Source: Vibrio ostreae (GTDB lineage: Bacteria > Pseudomonadota > Gammaproteobacteria > Enterobacterales > Vibrionaceae). Taken from it: a stretch of DNA of 64,000 bases. The notes below the pieces were generated by a model, which worked only from the letters and a program-made list of their open reading frames with translations, was not told where the DNA came from and made no database searches. The stretch is taken from NCBI RefSeq assembly GCF_019226825.1, contig NZ_CP076643.1, positions 1,984,001 to 2,048,000 of the forward strand, read 5' to 3'. A program made the translations under genes and the position numbers. Shown here in pieces: positions 48,124 through 57,306 of this stretch; position 1 is the first letter of the stretch, and each line of letters starts with the position of its first letter.

Positions 48124-49284
48124 ATGTTAGAAATTTTTAAAATTTTCTTTGCCTTAGGATGGGTGAGTTTCGGTGGCCCGGCAGCACATATCGGCTACTT
48201 TCGTCACACCTTTGTCGAACAACGCGCATGGCTGAGTGATGAAGAATACGCTCAGTTGGTTGCGCTCAGTCAGTTTTTACCAGGCCCGGGGTCCAGCCAG
48301 GTGGGTTTCGCGCTCGGTTACCAGCGTGGTGGCTTGGGCGGCGCATGTGCTGCGTTTATCGGCTTTACTCTGCCTTCCGTGCTTTTGATGCTGGCCGTTG
48401 CCCTGCTGAGCAGCCAGTTTCTTCAGCAGCCACTATTTCAGCATGTCGTGCATGGATTGAAACTGCTGGCGGTCATGGTGGTAGCAGATGCGACCTGGGG
48501 CATGTTCAAAAATTTTTGCCAGCAGAAGCTCACCTTGTCCCTCTGCTTACTCACCGCGATTGTTCTGCTCCTCATCCCCTCATTGAGCAGCCAAATGTTG
48601 GTGCTGATCATCGGTGCCTTAATTGGGGCCTTTTATCTGAAACATCCGACAAGCCCAGGTAAAACCAGCAGATTCTCGCTTTCGTGGCCGCCTTTAGTCG
48701 CTTTTCTTGCTCTGTTTTTTGCTTTACCTCTGCTCGCGCCACTATCATCCTATTGGCAAACAATGGATCAGTTTTATCAGGCCGGCAGTCTGGTGTTTGG
48801 CGGCGGCCATGTCGTGCTGCCTCTGCTGCAAAACGCTCTGGCAGATAACCTCTCTACCGACACCTTTCTGACCGGCTACGCTGCCGCGCAGGCCGTTCCG
48901 GGCCCCATGTTTACCTTAGCAACCTTCCTGGGTTTTGTTCTCCATCCTGAAACCCCTGTGGTCGGTGCTCTGCTGGCCACTGTGGCGATTTTCCTGCCGG
49001 GTTTCCTGCTGCTGTTGGCAGTGATTAAGAACTGGCAAGCATTGTCGAACGTTCCTGCCATCGCCGGGGCGTTGCAAGGGGTTAATGCCTGTGTGGTGGG
49101 TCTGCTGCTGGCGGCGCTTTATCAGCCGGTATTTACCAGCGCTGTCGCAGATGCTTATGATCTTGCCTTTCTGCTGATCGGTTTTATCCTGTTAAAAGTC
49201 GCTCGCGCCCCTATCCTGGTACTCGTGCTGTACTTTGCCGTTGCAGGCATTCTGCTGGGATTCATTTATCCCCTTCCTACTTGA
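48124..49284 (+). CDS. chrA: Chromate transporter ChrA, two-domain
   Basis: 386-residue inner-membrane protein with two homologous CHR domains. The first has FALGWVSFGGPAAHIGYF and LSQFLPGPGSSQVGFALGY; the second has FGGGHVVLPLL and AQAVPGPMFTLATFLG. These paired FGGP/PGP motifs define ChrA, which exports chromate. It ends GFIYPLPT, and its stop lies in an ERIC remnant, as for csdE. GC content returns to the chromosomal level here, marking the right edge of the AT-rich island. Confidence 0.93.
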   Translation: MLEIFKIFFALGWVSFGGPAAHIGYFRHTFVEQRAWLSDEEYAQLVALSQFLPGPGSSQVGFALGYQRGGLGGACAAFIGFTLPSVLLMLAVALLSSQFLQQPLFQHVVHGLKLLAVMVVADATWGMFKNFCQQKLTLSLCLLTAIVLLLIPSLSSQMLVLIIGALIGAFYLKHPTSPGKTSRFSLSWPPLVAFLALFFALPLLAPLSSYWQTMDQFYQAGSLVFGGGHVVLPLLQNALADNLSTDTFLTGYAAAQAVPGPMFTLATFLGFVLHPETPVVGALLATVAIFLPGFLLLLAVIKNWQALSNVPAIAGALQGVNACVVGLLLAALYQPVFTSAVADAYDLAFLLIGFILLKVARAPILVLVLYFAVAGILLGFIYPLPT

Positions 49285-49325
49285 AGCTGCAGCGGTGTTG
49301 GCTCAACTCTAAGTTGTTTGGGTAT
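49267..49325. repeat. Internally deleted ERIC remnant at the chrA 3' end
   Basis: The outer arms of the full element (tatccccttcctacttgaagctgcagcgg and caactctaagttgtttgggtat) are joined directly, with the central hairpin missing. Lies in opposite orientation to the copy at csdE and supplies the chrA stop codon. Confidence 0.75.
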
Positions 49326-49430
49326 CGGTCAATAATGAGTGCAAAATATCGGCGCACTATTGGTCGTTTCCTTACTCGATCACCTAAACTTAACTGTTAG
49401 GAGAAAGGGGATCTATGAGGAGGCGTACCG

Positions 49431-50576
49431 ATGGAAACACACAGCAAAACCAGCGAACACAGTTACTTTCCGACTGCTGGTACTTTGAATAATCAGTTGG
49501 CCGATATCCACCAAAGGTTACGGGTGGCTGAGCCGGAAATCGACCGGATTTCGTTTGCGCTGTATGACGCCGATAGCGATCATTTAAAAACGTATGCTGA
49601 CAGTACTTTTCACGGCTTCGAGCTGATGCACTATGAGTTTCCGCTGGATGCACTGCCCTCACTTAAACAGTGTTCGCTGTCCGGTGAAAGCCGCTACATC
49701 AACGACATTCCACAAACGCTCACACCTCGTTATCCACACACGAAATGGCTGATTGAACAGGGCTTCCAGTCTTCAATGGCGGTTCCCGCTTATCACGGCG
49801 AACATTTCATCGGTTTTATCTTTCTTAACTCTTGCCAGAAAGACTATTTTAATGAAGTACGTAAAGCCTCGCTCAAACCCTATATCGAGATTATTCGCTT
49901 TATTGTTTCGTCCGAATACGATTTAGTCCACGCACTGCTGCAATCAGCAAACGATATGAACGCCAGTTCACCGGAACACTTTCAGGAATCGCACGAACAC
50001 AAAGAACGCATCAGCCGCTTTGCGAAAGTGATTGCCCTGGAGGTCGCCCCTATTTATGACCTCGATGACGAGATGATCGAAACCATCAGCCAGTTCTCTA
50101 AATGCCACGATATCGGCAAATTATCGGTTCCGGCCAGCGTATTGAATAAATCCAACTCACTGGTGGATGAAGAGCGTGAACAGCTCAACGATCATGTCGA
50201 AAAAGGAGTCGAGATCATCAACCATATCATTGAGGATATGGGAGCGCCCAACCATCCTTGTGTATCAGTATTAAAAGAGATTGTGGCCTATCATCACGAA
50301 TTTTTAGATGGCAGTGGCTATCCCTACGGGCTGACCCAGGATGACATCCCGATATCGGCTCGCATTATTTCAGTGGCCAATATTTTCGATGCGCTGACCA
50401 GTCACCACCCCTATAAACAGGCCTGGTCCGTTCCTTTTGCCTTGCTGGAGCTGGAAAAAATGGTGGTGGTTGGCAAGCTGGACAAGCATTGTGTGAATGC
50501 ACTCCGCAGCCATCAGGACTACCTGAAAAAGGTGATCGAAGCCTATCCGGAACCTGATCCAATCGATAAGCTTTAG
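49431..50576 (+). CDS. GAF-like sensor with HD-GYP domain, cyclic-di-GMP phosphodiesterase
   Basis: 381 residues. An N-terminal GAF-like region (about 20-165) is followed by HD-GYP: HD pair His226-Asp227 (KCHDIGKLSVP), HHE 288-290 and GSGYP 294-298, then DIPISARIISVANIFDALTSHHPYK. The metal and GYP residues are kept, so it is probably active in hydrolysing cyclic di-GMP. GAGGAGG lies before the ATG. It converges on the Tad pilus cluster, whose surface-attachment function is commonly under cyclic-di-GMP control. Confidence 0.9.
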   Translation: METHSKTSEHSYFPTAGTLNNQLADIHQRLRVAEPEIDRISFALYDADSDHLKTYADSTFHGFELMHYEFPLDALPSLKQCSLSGESRYINDIPQTLTPRYPHTKWLIEQGFQSSMAVPAYHGEHFIGFIFLNSCQKDYFNEVRKASLKPYIEIIRFIVSSEYDLVHALLQSANDMNASSPEHFQESHEHKERISRFAKVIALEVAPIYDLDDEMIETISQFSKCHDIGKLSVPASVLNKSNSLVDEEREQLNDHVEKGVEIINHIIEDMGAPNHPCVSVLKEIVAYHHEFLDGSGYPYGLTQDDIPISARIISVANIFDALTSHHPYKQAWSVPFALLELEKMVVVGKLDKHCVNALRSHQDYLKKVIEAYPEPDPIDKL

Positions 50577-50584
50577 CAACGGCT

Positions 50585-50626
50585 ATAAACAATAAGCGCA
50601 ACCCCAAGGTTGCGCTTATTGTTTAT
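50585..50626. terminator. Very strong bidirectional terminator, HD-GYP gene / Tad cluster
   Basis: Perfect 19-base arms (50585-50603 and 50608-50626) with loop ccaa. Located between convergent genes, so it ends both the HD-GYP transcript and the long Tad transcript. Confidence 0.85.
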
Positions 50627-50663
50627 AGGTAAAAATGCTGTTGATAGGTAAAAATCGGTTAAG

Positions 50664-51683
50664 TTACTGTACCTTGACTCGTGTGCTGTCGCTCGAGTTC
50701 GCCCGCACCTCAAGTAACGCACGCTCCAGATTTTCATTCGCCACCTTGTAGTAGGACGGCTTTTTATCAATCGCCTGTTGCAGGAACGGAATCGCATCTT
50801 CCGGCTTGCCCTGCAACATCAGGAAATAACCCACGTTGTTAAGCGCTTCCGGCGCATCCATAAAACGCATAAAGACATTCAGCGCCCGTTGGGCATCCCC
50901 TTCCGCCAGATAAATCAGCGCCAGATTGTTCTGCGCTCTTTGGTTATTGCTGTCCTGTTCAAGTGCAGCCTGGGTATAACGTTTAGCCGGAGCATACTCT
51001 CCGCTCATGTAATAGGAGTAGCCCATGTTCATCAGCGCCTTACTCGATTTAGGCTCGATTTGTAGCGCGTGACGATAGAAGCCTTTCGCCACATCATGAT
51101 TGGCTTTAACATCATATAAAATGCCCAATCCCATATAGGCCAACGCCGGTGACTTATCATCGCTGCTCAGCTTATCAAGCTGTTCCACGGAAACGTTGGA
51201 AGTATCCAGTTTATTGCGACTTGCCAAACGTAGCTGGTCAGCATTGATGGCACGTAAAAAATAGCTTTCACCCTGCTTGGTATCGCCTTGTTTGGTGTAA
51301 TTGGATCCCAACTGTTCCAGTACCTGAATGTTGTTTGGGTTGGCTTCCAGAGCTAACAAGTAAGCTTGCTCGGCCAAATCCCGATTACCACGCGATTGGT
51401 GTATGCGCCCCACCGTGTAGAGTGTTTTGTCGCGGTATTGCGTATCAGGGAAATCCAGCGAACGCAGGTACTCATACAAGGCCAAATCGGTATTGTTGTT
51501 TTTCAGCGCATAATCGCCACGTTTGATCGCTTCAGTTTCAGTCATCGGCGCCGCGTCAGAGCTTAACGTTTCTACCGGACGACCATCATAAAGAGCGTTC
51601 TCGAAAGGCTTGGGAGTGTTGTTATTACTCGCACATCCACTCAAAAGAGCCACGCTTAAGGCAGTTAATACTAGTTTATTCAT
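50664..51683 (-). CDS. tadD: TadD, TPR lipoprotein of the Tad pilus
   Basis: Pilotin-like lipoprotein needed for Tad pilus assembly. 339 residues with a signal ending in lipobox LLSGC, then several TPR repeats (AEQAYLLALEANPNNIQVLEQLG; AKGFYRHALQIEPKSSKALMNMGYSYYMSGEY; RAQNNLALIYLAEGDAQRALNVF). Last gene of the cluster, 6 bases after tadC. Confidence 0.88.
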   Translation of the reverse strand: MNKLVLTALSVALLSGCASNNNTPKPFENALYDGRPVETLSSDAAPMTETEAIKRGDYALKNNNTDLALYEYLRSLDFPDTQYRDKTLYTVGRIHQSRGNRDLAEQAYLLALEANPNNIQVLEQLGSNYTKQGDTKQGESYFLRAINADQLRLASRNKLDTSNVSVEQLDKLSSDDKSPALAYMGLGILYDVKANHDVAKGFYRHALQIEPKSSKALMNMGYSYYMSGEYAPAKRYTQAALEQDSNNQRAQNNLALIYLAEGDAQRALNVFMRFMDAPEALNNVGYFLMLQGKPEDAIPFLQQAIDKKPSYYKVANENLERALLEVRANSSDSTRVKVQ

Positions 51684-51689
51684 ATTTCC

Positions 51690-52640
51690 TCACCGACCAT
51701 TAATCTGACTAAATCCATCAATTGCAGCAAGTACTGCTGGACCTAGCACCACAATAAAAAATGCAGGCCAAATACACAGAATCATAGGAAACACCATTTT
51801 AGTCGGTATCTTGGCGGCGATCTCTTCCACTTCCTGATTACGCTTGTCGCGATAATCTTCCGTATAATCACGCAGCGTCTGCGCCAGGCTGCCACCAATC
51901 CGCGATGCATGGGACAGCATGCCAACCAATCCACTGAGCTCAGTTACACCGGTGCGTTCCACCATGTCGCGAAACGCATGCGGCATTTCATAGCCTGCTT
52001 TAATTTTCAGACATACCGTATCCAATTCTTCTGCTAAATCGGGATGTGACAAAGCCAACTCGCGAGCTATCCTAACCAGAGCCATGTTAAGACCCAGCCC
52101 GGATTCGGTACATACCACGAGTAAATCCAATGCATCAGGAACACCACGCTTAATTCGCGTTTGGCGCTTTTTCATCAGGTGATTTAACACCATATTGGGG
52201 ATAAACATCCCGATCCCGGCGCCAAAAGCAACAAAGACAATCAACCCGGCGTCAGTCCCGGAAAATACATAATAGAAACCCGCTAATGTCAGTCCTATGA
52301 AGGTGGCAACAATTTTAATCACATAAAAATAAGAAATCGCACTTTCGTCATGAAAACCGGCCCGGATCAATTTACTGCGGATATCATCGCGCTCTTTGGA
52401 GCTTTGCGGAGTTAAAATCGGAGAGAGAGAGTCAAGTTTATTTTTTAGTTTAGACTTTTTCTCTTCCCCTTCACTAGGAATCGCGATCGAGTCCAGCCTT
52501 TTTTTCATCGGCGTCCGACCGCCGACCGCAACTAAGAAAACCGCACTCACAACAAAAACAGTCGATAATAAGATCATCAACAGAATGACGTTCTCACGGC
52601 TAAAACTGAACTCTTGAATAAAAGCAACCATACTATTCAT
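51690..52640 (-). CDS. tadC: TadC, inner-membrane platform protein
   Basis: 316 residues with N-terminal helix, type II secretion F-like core (DALDLLVVCTESGLGLNMALVRIARE, GLVGMLSHASRIGGSLAQTLRDYTEDYRDKRNQEVEEIAAKIP) and C-terminal helices. Pairs with TadB as the pilus platform that the TadA motor acts on. Confidence 0.92.
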   Translation of the reverse strand: MNSMVAFIQEFSFSRENVILLMILLSTVFVVSAVFLVAVGGRTPMKKRLDSIAIPSEGEEKKSKLKNKLDSLSPILTPQSSKERDDIRSKLIRAGFHDESAISYFYVIKIVATFIGLTLAGFYYVFSGTDAGLIVFVAFGAGIGMFIPNMVLNHLMKKRQTRIKRGVPDALDLLVVCTESGLGLNMALVRIARELALSHPDLAEELDTVCLKIKAGYEMPHAFRDMVERTGVTELSGLVGMLSHASRIGGSLAQTLRDYTEDYRDKRNQEVEEIAAKIPTKMVFPMILCIWPAFFIVVLGPAVLAAIDGFSQINGR

Positions 52641-52644
52641 TAGA

Positions 52645-53613
52645 CTACACCTCGAAGTTAATGATTTTTTTTATCCACAGAGCGCCCAGAATCATCCCTA
52701 CTAGTCCCAGTAGAGCCATCTTTATACCTCGCGGATCATTAAACAATGGCTCAACAAAATCAGGACTAATTAAACTTAGAACCCCAAACATCACAAAGGG
52801 AACCAGCATCAAAATCCAAGCCGACATTTTACTCTCTGCTGATAATGTCTTGATTTTTCTTGATAATTTAAATCTAGCACGTAACACCTGCGACACTTTA
52901 TCCAGATTTTCTGTAAGATTACCACCAGTCTCTTTCTGAAGCAGAACTGCGCTGGAAAAAGCAAACATCGATACCGTCGGATTACGCTCTACCATTTGCA
53001 TGATCGCTAACCGAATGTCATAGCCATAATTCAACAGGTTAAAGGTGTTTTTAAATTCACTGCCAATTGGGGCTTCCAACTCATTGCCGACTTCATTAAA
53101 CGCCTGAGTAATTGGGTTACCTGCCAATAACATTCGTTTCATGATGTCCAGCGCTTCAGGGAACTGCTCCTCGAATTTAGCCAGGCGCGCAGCAATCTTT
53201 TTCTGGATAAACACATATAAAAACAGCCAGACTAATAAACTGACAGCAAAAGCAATAACAAAGCTGACGCCAAAGAACATCAGTAACAACAGAACACAGA
53301 CCTCAACTAACAATGTGGTCATGACCGTCTGACTTAGCGACCAGTTTAACCCCGCCAATTCAAGGTTTTTTTTCATCACCGAGAAGGACGAAATACTGAC
53401 CAACTTTCTGTCCAGCGGAGATAAGCTTTTCAGATACTGTTCGTTGAGCAGTGAGCGGTTTTGTGGATCCAGGCTATCCTGACTCTCCTTGAGGCGTTTG
53501 GATATCACACTGTGTTTGGCTTTTTTACCGGCAGTAGGCAGCAAAAAAGCCTGAGAAATAAACACGACCGCGATAAATAAAAAGCCGAGGAAATAAAGAT
53601 ATTGCTCTTGCAT
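52645..53613 (-). CDS. tadB: TadB, inner-membrane platform protein
   Basis: 322 residues of the same F-like family: FPEALDIMKRMLLAGNPITQAFNEVGNE and LLQKETGGNLTENLDKVSQVLRARFKLSRKIKTLSAE, with helices at both ends. Four bases separate it from tadC. Confidence 0.92.
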   Translation of the reverse strand: MQEQYLYFLGFLFIAVVFISQAFLLPTAGKKAKHSVISKRLKESQDSLDPQNRSLLNEQYLKSLSPLDRKLVSISSFSVMKKNLELAGLNWSLSQTVMTTLLVEVCVLLLLMFFGVSFVIAFAVSLLVWLFLYVFIQKKIAARLAKFEEQFPEALDIMKRMLLAGNPITQAFNEVGNELEAPIGSEFKNTFNLLNYGYDIRLAIMQMVERNPTVSMFAFSSAVLLQKETGGNLTENLDKVSQVLRARFKLSRKIKTLSAESKMSAWILMLVPFVMFGVLSLISPDFVEPLFNDPRGIKMALLGLVGMILGALWIKKIINFEV

Positions 53614-53622
53614 AGAGACCTC

Positions 53623-55089
53623 CTAATGGTGCGTCTCATTAAATATTTCGTGCGGAAGCGTCAAACCTCGTTTGCTCAATGCGTCGTAACATTGCGGGAT
53701 GACCCCGGTGGCGGTATAAAAGCCGACCACGTTGCCATCTTCATCAATGCCCTGACGCTGAAACTTAAAGATTTCCGACATCGTAATCACGTCACCTTCC
53801 ATGCCGTTAATTTCAGTCACGCTCACCATACGGCGTTTACCATCTTCCTGACGCTCCATCTGCACCACCAAATGAATCGCAGAAGCGATCTGGGCTCGTA
53901 AGTTTTTGGTCGGAATATTCCAGCCCGCCATAGAAAACATGTTTTCTACCCGACTCAGGGCATCGCGCGGAGTATTGGCGTGAATCGTGGCCAGAGAGCC
54001 ATCATGGCCAGTGTTCATCGCCGCCAGCATATCGACCGCTTCACTGCCACGCACCTCACCAAGTACGATGCGGTCCGGCCGCATCCGCAAAGAGTTTTTG
54101 ACTAAATCGCGCTGGGTAATTTCGCCTTTACCTTCCAGGTTTGCAGGCCGGGTTTCCAGACGCACCACATGAGGTTGTTGCAATTGCAATTCTGCTGAGT
54201 CTTCGATAGTGACAATGCGATCTTCTTTGGGGATAAAACCAGAGAAAATATTCAGTGTGGTGGTTTTACCTGAGCCGGTACCACCTGAGATCAGAATATT
54301 CAGTTCACCTTGCACTGCCGCTTCAACAAAGCGGGCCATGGGTTCTGAAATTGAATTGAAGTTAAGCAAATTGTCCATGGTCAGTTTATCAACCGCAAAA
54401 CGACGGATAGAGAGCGAAGGGCCATCTAATGCCAGCGGAGGAATAATGGCGTTAACCCGTGAGCCATCTTCAAGACGGGCATCCACCATAGGGGATGATT
54501 CATCAATGCGTCGCCCGACACGACTCACGATGCGATCAATAATATTACGCAGATGACGATCATCTAAAAAAGTGTATGGAGTCCGCTCCAGTTTACCACG
54601 TCGTTCCACGTAAACACTTTTAGGGCCATTGACCAGAATATCCGACACGCTGGTATCACACAGTAAAGGCTCCAGTGGCCCTAAGCCAAACACTTCATCT
54701 TCAATCTGTTTGATTATCCGTTTGCGGCCCTCTGCGCTCAGCGCATGGGTCTGATCTTCCGACATTAACTGGACTACTGCGTCATGCAGGTCTTTCTTCG
54801 CCCGGCCTTTTTCAAGGCTGGACAACAATGCCAAATCCATGGTTTCCAGCAAACGCTGATGGTAATAGTGCTTGGTCGCCAACTCCTGCTCAAGCTGGCG
54901 GCGCGCTTCGTCTATTTCCCGGTTTTTAGCTTCGGCTTCGCGCAGTTTTCTTTCAATCGGATTCGAACCTTGCACGGATTCACTGCTATTGGCCGTTTTC
55001 TGAGTATCACTTTCAACCTGAACTATGCTTTCAGAGCTAAGGACCTTGTCCTGATACTCTGAATTAATATTTTTCCGTTTGAAGAACAT
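53623..55089 (-). CDS. tadA: TadA/CpaF, Tad pilus motor ATPase
   Basis: Cytoplasmic secretion ATPase of the VirB11/GspE superfamily. 488 residues: a charged N-terminal region, then a conserved core with Walker A GGTGSGKT (269-276), Asp box [14 protein letters not shown], Walker [13 protein letters not shown] and His box [11 protein letters not shown]. Tad systems use one such motor for both extension and retraction. Confidence 0.95.
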   Translation of the reverse strand: MFFKRKNINSEYQDKVLSSESIVQVESDTQKTANSSESVQGSNPIERKLREAEAKNREIDEARRQLEQELATKHYYHQRLLETMDLALLSSLEKGRAKKDLHDAVVQLMSEDQTHALSAEGRKRIIKQIEDEVFGLGPLEPLLCDTSVSDILVNGPKSVYVERRGKLERTPYTFLDDRHLRNIIDRIVSRVGRRIDESSPMVDARLEDGSRVNAIIPPLALDGPSLSIRRFAVDKLTMDNLLNFNSISEPMARFVEAAVQGELNILISGGTGSGKTTTLNIFSGFIPKEDRIVTIEDSAELQLQQPHVVRLETRPANLEGKGEITQRDLVKNSLRMRPDRIVLGEVRGSEAVDMLAAMNTGHDGSLATIHANTPRDALSRVENMFSMAGWNIPTKNLRAQIASAIHLVVQMERQEDGKRRMVSVTEINGMEGDVITMSEIFKFQRQGIDEDGNVVGFYTATGVIPQCYDALSKRGLTLPHEIFNETHH

Positions 55090-55104
55090 AATTCCTCCTA
55101 ATCC

Positions 55105-56322
55105 CTAGGAAAATAGACGTTTGAGCCAGCCTTTTTTCTGCTTATCCGGCGGAGCAAGCCCGTGGGATAATTCACTGATCGATTTGGTGATCGAGCTGCT
55201 TTTTTTTGATTCAACAAAAGGCTTACCCAAATTGGCACTCTCTATCGCCACCTTAAAATCGTTCGGGACAACATGCACAGTCATGCCAGAAACGGTTTTT
55301 TCAATATCTTTTAGTTTTATTTGCTGACGTTTTTCAAAGCGATTCACGATCAGTTCAACCTGATCGCGTGCCACGCCATATTCAATGGTTAACGCCTTAT
55401 ATATGCGTGCGGTATTTTTTATCCCGACCAGGTTCTGTTGGGTAATCAAAAATACTTTGCTTGCCTGAGATAAGACCGGTGCAAACATCCGGTTGACACC
55501 GGTGGACATATCCACGAAAACATAAGCATAATAATCAAGCAGGGTCGGCAGTAACTTGCCTAACTGCATCGCCTTATCAAAATTTTCGCTATAGTTTTCC
55601 TGCTTGAACGTCAGTACATGCAGGCCGGAAGAGTGCTTGGTCACCAGACCAAACAGTGACATCTCATCCAGGTCGCTGACATTTGCGATCGCATCATTGA
55701 TGCTGTACACCGGATTAACATTGAGATAATCAGCCACCACCCCAAAATGGATATCCAAATCAAGTAATAACACTTTATCTTTACATTGCACCGCCGTTTC
55801 CACCGCCGTATTGAGCGCTAAAGTGGTTGCACCGGAGCCACCTTTCGTATTCACGAAAGCAAACAACTGCCCGCTTTTCCGGGCGGCGATTTTTTCCTCC
55901 GCGCTGTTTTTCAGCAAAGGCATCAAATCGGCTAATCCGGCCTGGTCTGAGATAAAATCCGCGGCACCAATCCGGAGTGCGATTTTCAGGGCGCCATTAT
56001 CGTTCTCATCACCAAACACCACTAACGACGTGTGTACGTCATCCGAGCTGGGATTTTCATAACCCTGGAGTTCAACAATTTTCTGCGCCCAATTAGGCCC
56101 GGTTTCAACAAAAATCAGGTCCGGTGCCGAGAAATTTTTGAAGCTGTCCGAAATAACACCATGCAGAGAGAATGTCTCAAAACTCACGTTATTACAGAGC
56201 GACAACTCTTGCTGCATATGAAGCTTAAATCTGTCACTCGAATAAAGAATCCAGATGGAAAGATTGGTTTTCAATCGAATATTAAGATTGTCACTTCTAG
56301 ATAACTTCACTGTTTCACCCAT
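55105..56322 (-). CDS. tadZ: TadZ/CpaE, ParA-like pilus localisation protein
   Basis: 405 residues: an atypical receiver-like N-terminal domain, then a MinD/ParA-type ATPase from about residue 150 with deviant Walker A FVNTKGGSGATTLALN and LLLDLDIHFGVVADYLN. Places the pilus machine at a pole or focus in related systems. An Asp-rich receiver phospho-site is not evident. Confidence 0.9.
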   Translation of the reverse strand: MGETVKLSRSDNLNIRLKTNLSIWILYSSDRFKLHMQQELSLCNNVSFETFSLHGVISDSFKNFSAPDLIFVETGPNWAQKIVELQGYENPSSDDVHTSLVVFGDENDNGALKIALRIGAADFISDQAGLADLMPLLKNSAEEKIAARKSGQLFAFVNTKGGSGATTLALNTAVETAVQCKDKVLLLDLDIHFGVVADYLNVNPVYSINDAIANVSDLDEMSLFGLVTKHSSGLHVLTFKQENYSENFDKAMQLGKLLPTLLDYYAYVFVDMSTGVNRMFAPVLSQASKVFLITQQNLVGIKNTARIYKALTIEYGVARDQVELIVNRFEKRQQIKLKDIEKTVSGMTVHVVPNDFKVAIESANLGKPFVESKKSSSITKSISELSHGLAPPDKQKKGWLKRLFS

Positions 56323-56333
56323 CTTAATATCCC

Positions 56334-56873
56334 CTATATACAGGTTGTCTTCTCATTAGAGCCATCAACTCTTACATTACCTAATGACTCGGCCGGTAAT
56401 ATGGTCTCAAATTCTGGTACCGACAAAGTTCCGTTATCGCCCAGAAAATTGAGTAACCCTGAGAAGCCATAATTAAAATCAACAATCCTAACCCGGACAA
56501 AGTGAATATCTCTTTGATTATCAAACGGAGTTTCCACTTTAACTCCTGAATTATCCAAATAGTCGATTTCAATATTATCGTCATCAAACTGATCGCTCGC
56601 AAACATACCTGTCGGAATCTGCTCGGTAAAAGCTAACGATTTTATATTCACGTCGGTTCCGACCGGACAAACAACAGCTATTCTGGCGGCTCTGCGGCTG
56701 ATATCATTCATCGCCTGTAACTGAAAGGCAAAAATACCGATTTCAATCACCGCAAACATAATCAACAAAAATACCGAGGCCAGAATAGAGAACTCAACCA
56801 GAGTGATACCCTGTTGCCTGCTGCGGCCAGTAAAATTACGCCGTATCGTGTGCTGCCTCGAACAAAGTTTCAT
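56334..56873 (-). CDS. tadF: TadF-like minor pseudopilin
   Basis: 179 residues with an N-terminal basic head and TadE-type motif GITLVEFSILASVFLLIMFAVIEIGIFAFQLQAMND, a site for the prepilin peptidase, then a periplasmic domain. Starts inside tadE by 4 bases. Confidence 0.82.
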   Translation of the reverse strand: MKLCSRQHTIRRNFTGRSRQQGITLVEFSILASVFLLIMFAVIEIGIFAFQLQAMNDISRRAARIAVVCPVGTDVNIKSLAFTEQIPTGMFASDQFDDDNIEIDYLDNSGVKVETPFDNQRDIHFVRVRIVDFNYGFSGLLNFLGDNGTLSVPEFETILPAESLGNVRVDGSNEKTTCI

Positions 56874-57304
56874 GGTCTGACCCTCATCAATGACGATGAC
56901 CTTAGAGTCACATCTGACATCACATTACCCAACAAAGCATCGAGCAAAGGTGTATAAGGATAATTTGCCGTAACAACAACGTACTTATCTGTGTCATCGT
57001 CCGGGTTATAAGTGACGTCAACGGTCATATCTTCGAATAGTGGGTCGCCAACCCCGAGATTATTGCCGTAGATAACCACATTACGAATTTGTTGAGGATC
57101 GGCAATTTGATACGAATTTGCCGTGCCATAGACTTCAGTGACGGCGAATCGCGCACCATTTTGCACCGCTTTACTGAGCGTATTATAGCGAATAAAAGCG
57201 TTACCAAATTCGCCAACTGCCGCGAGAAATAACAGCAGTAGCGGTAACACAATCACAAATTCGACCGATGCTACACCAGATAAATTTTTTCTCGCCATAG
57301 CCAT
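56870..57304 (-). CDS. tadE: TadE minor pseudopilin
   Basis: 144 residues; SGVASVEFVIVLPLLLLFLAAVGEFGNAFIRYNTLSKAVQNGARFA is the TadE-like domain with Glu at position 5 after the likely cleavage site. The following region is periplasmic. Coupled to tadF. Confidence 0.88.
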   Translation of the reverse strand: MAMARKNLSGVASVEFVIVLPLLLLFLAAVGEFGNAFIRYNTLSKAVQNGARFAVTEVYGTANSYQIADPQQIRNVVIYGNNLGVGDPLFEDMTVDVTYNPDDDTDKYVVVTANYPYTPLLDALLGNVMSDVTLRSSSLMRVRP

Positions 57305-57306
57305 GA

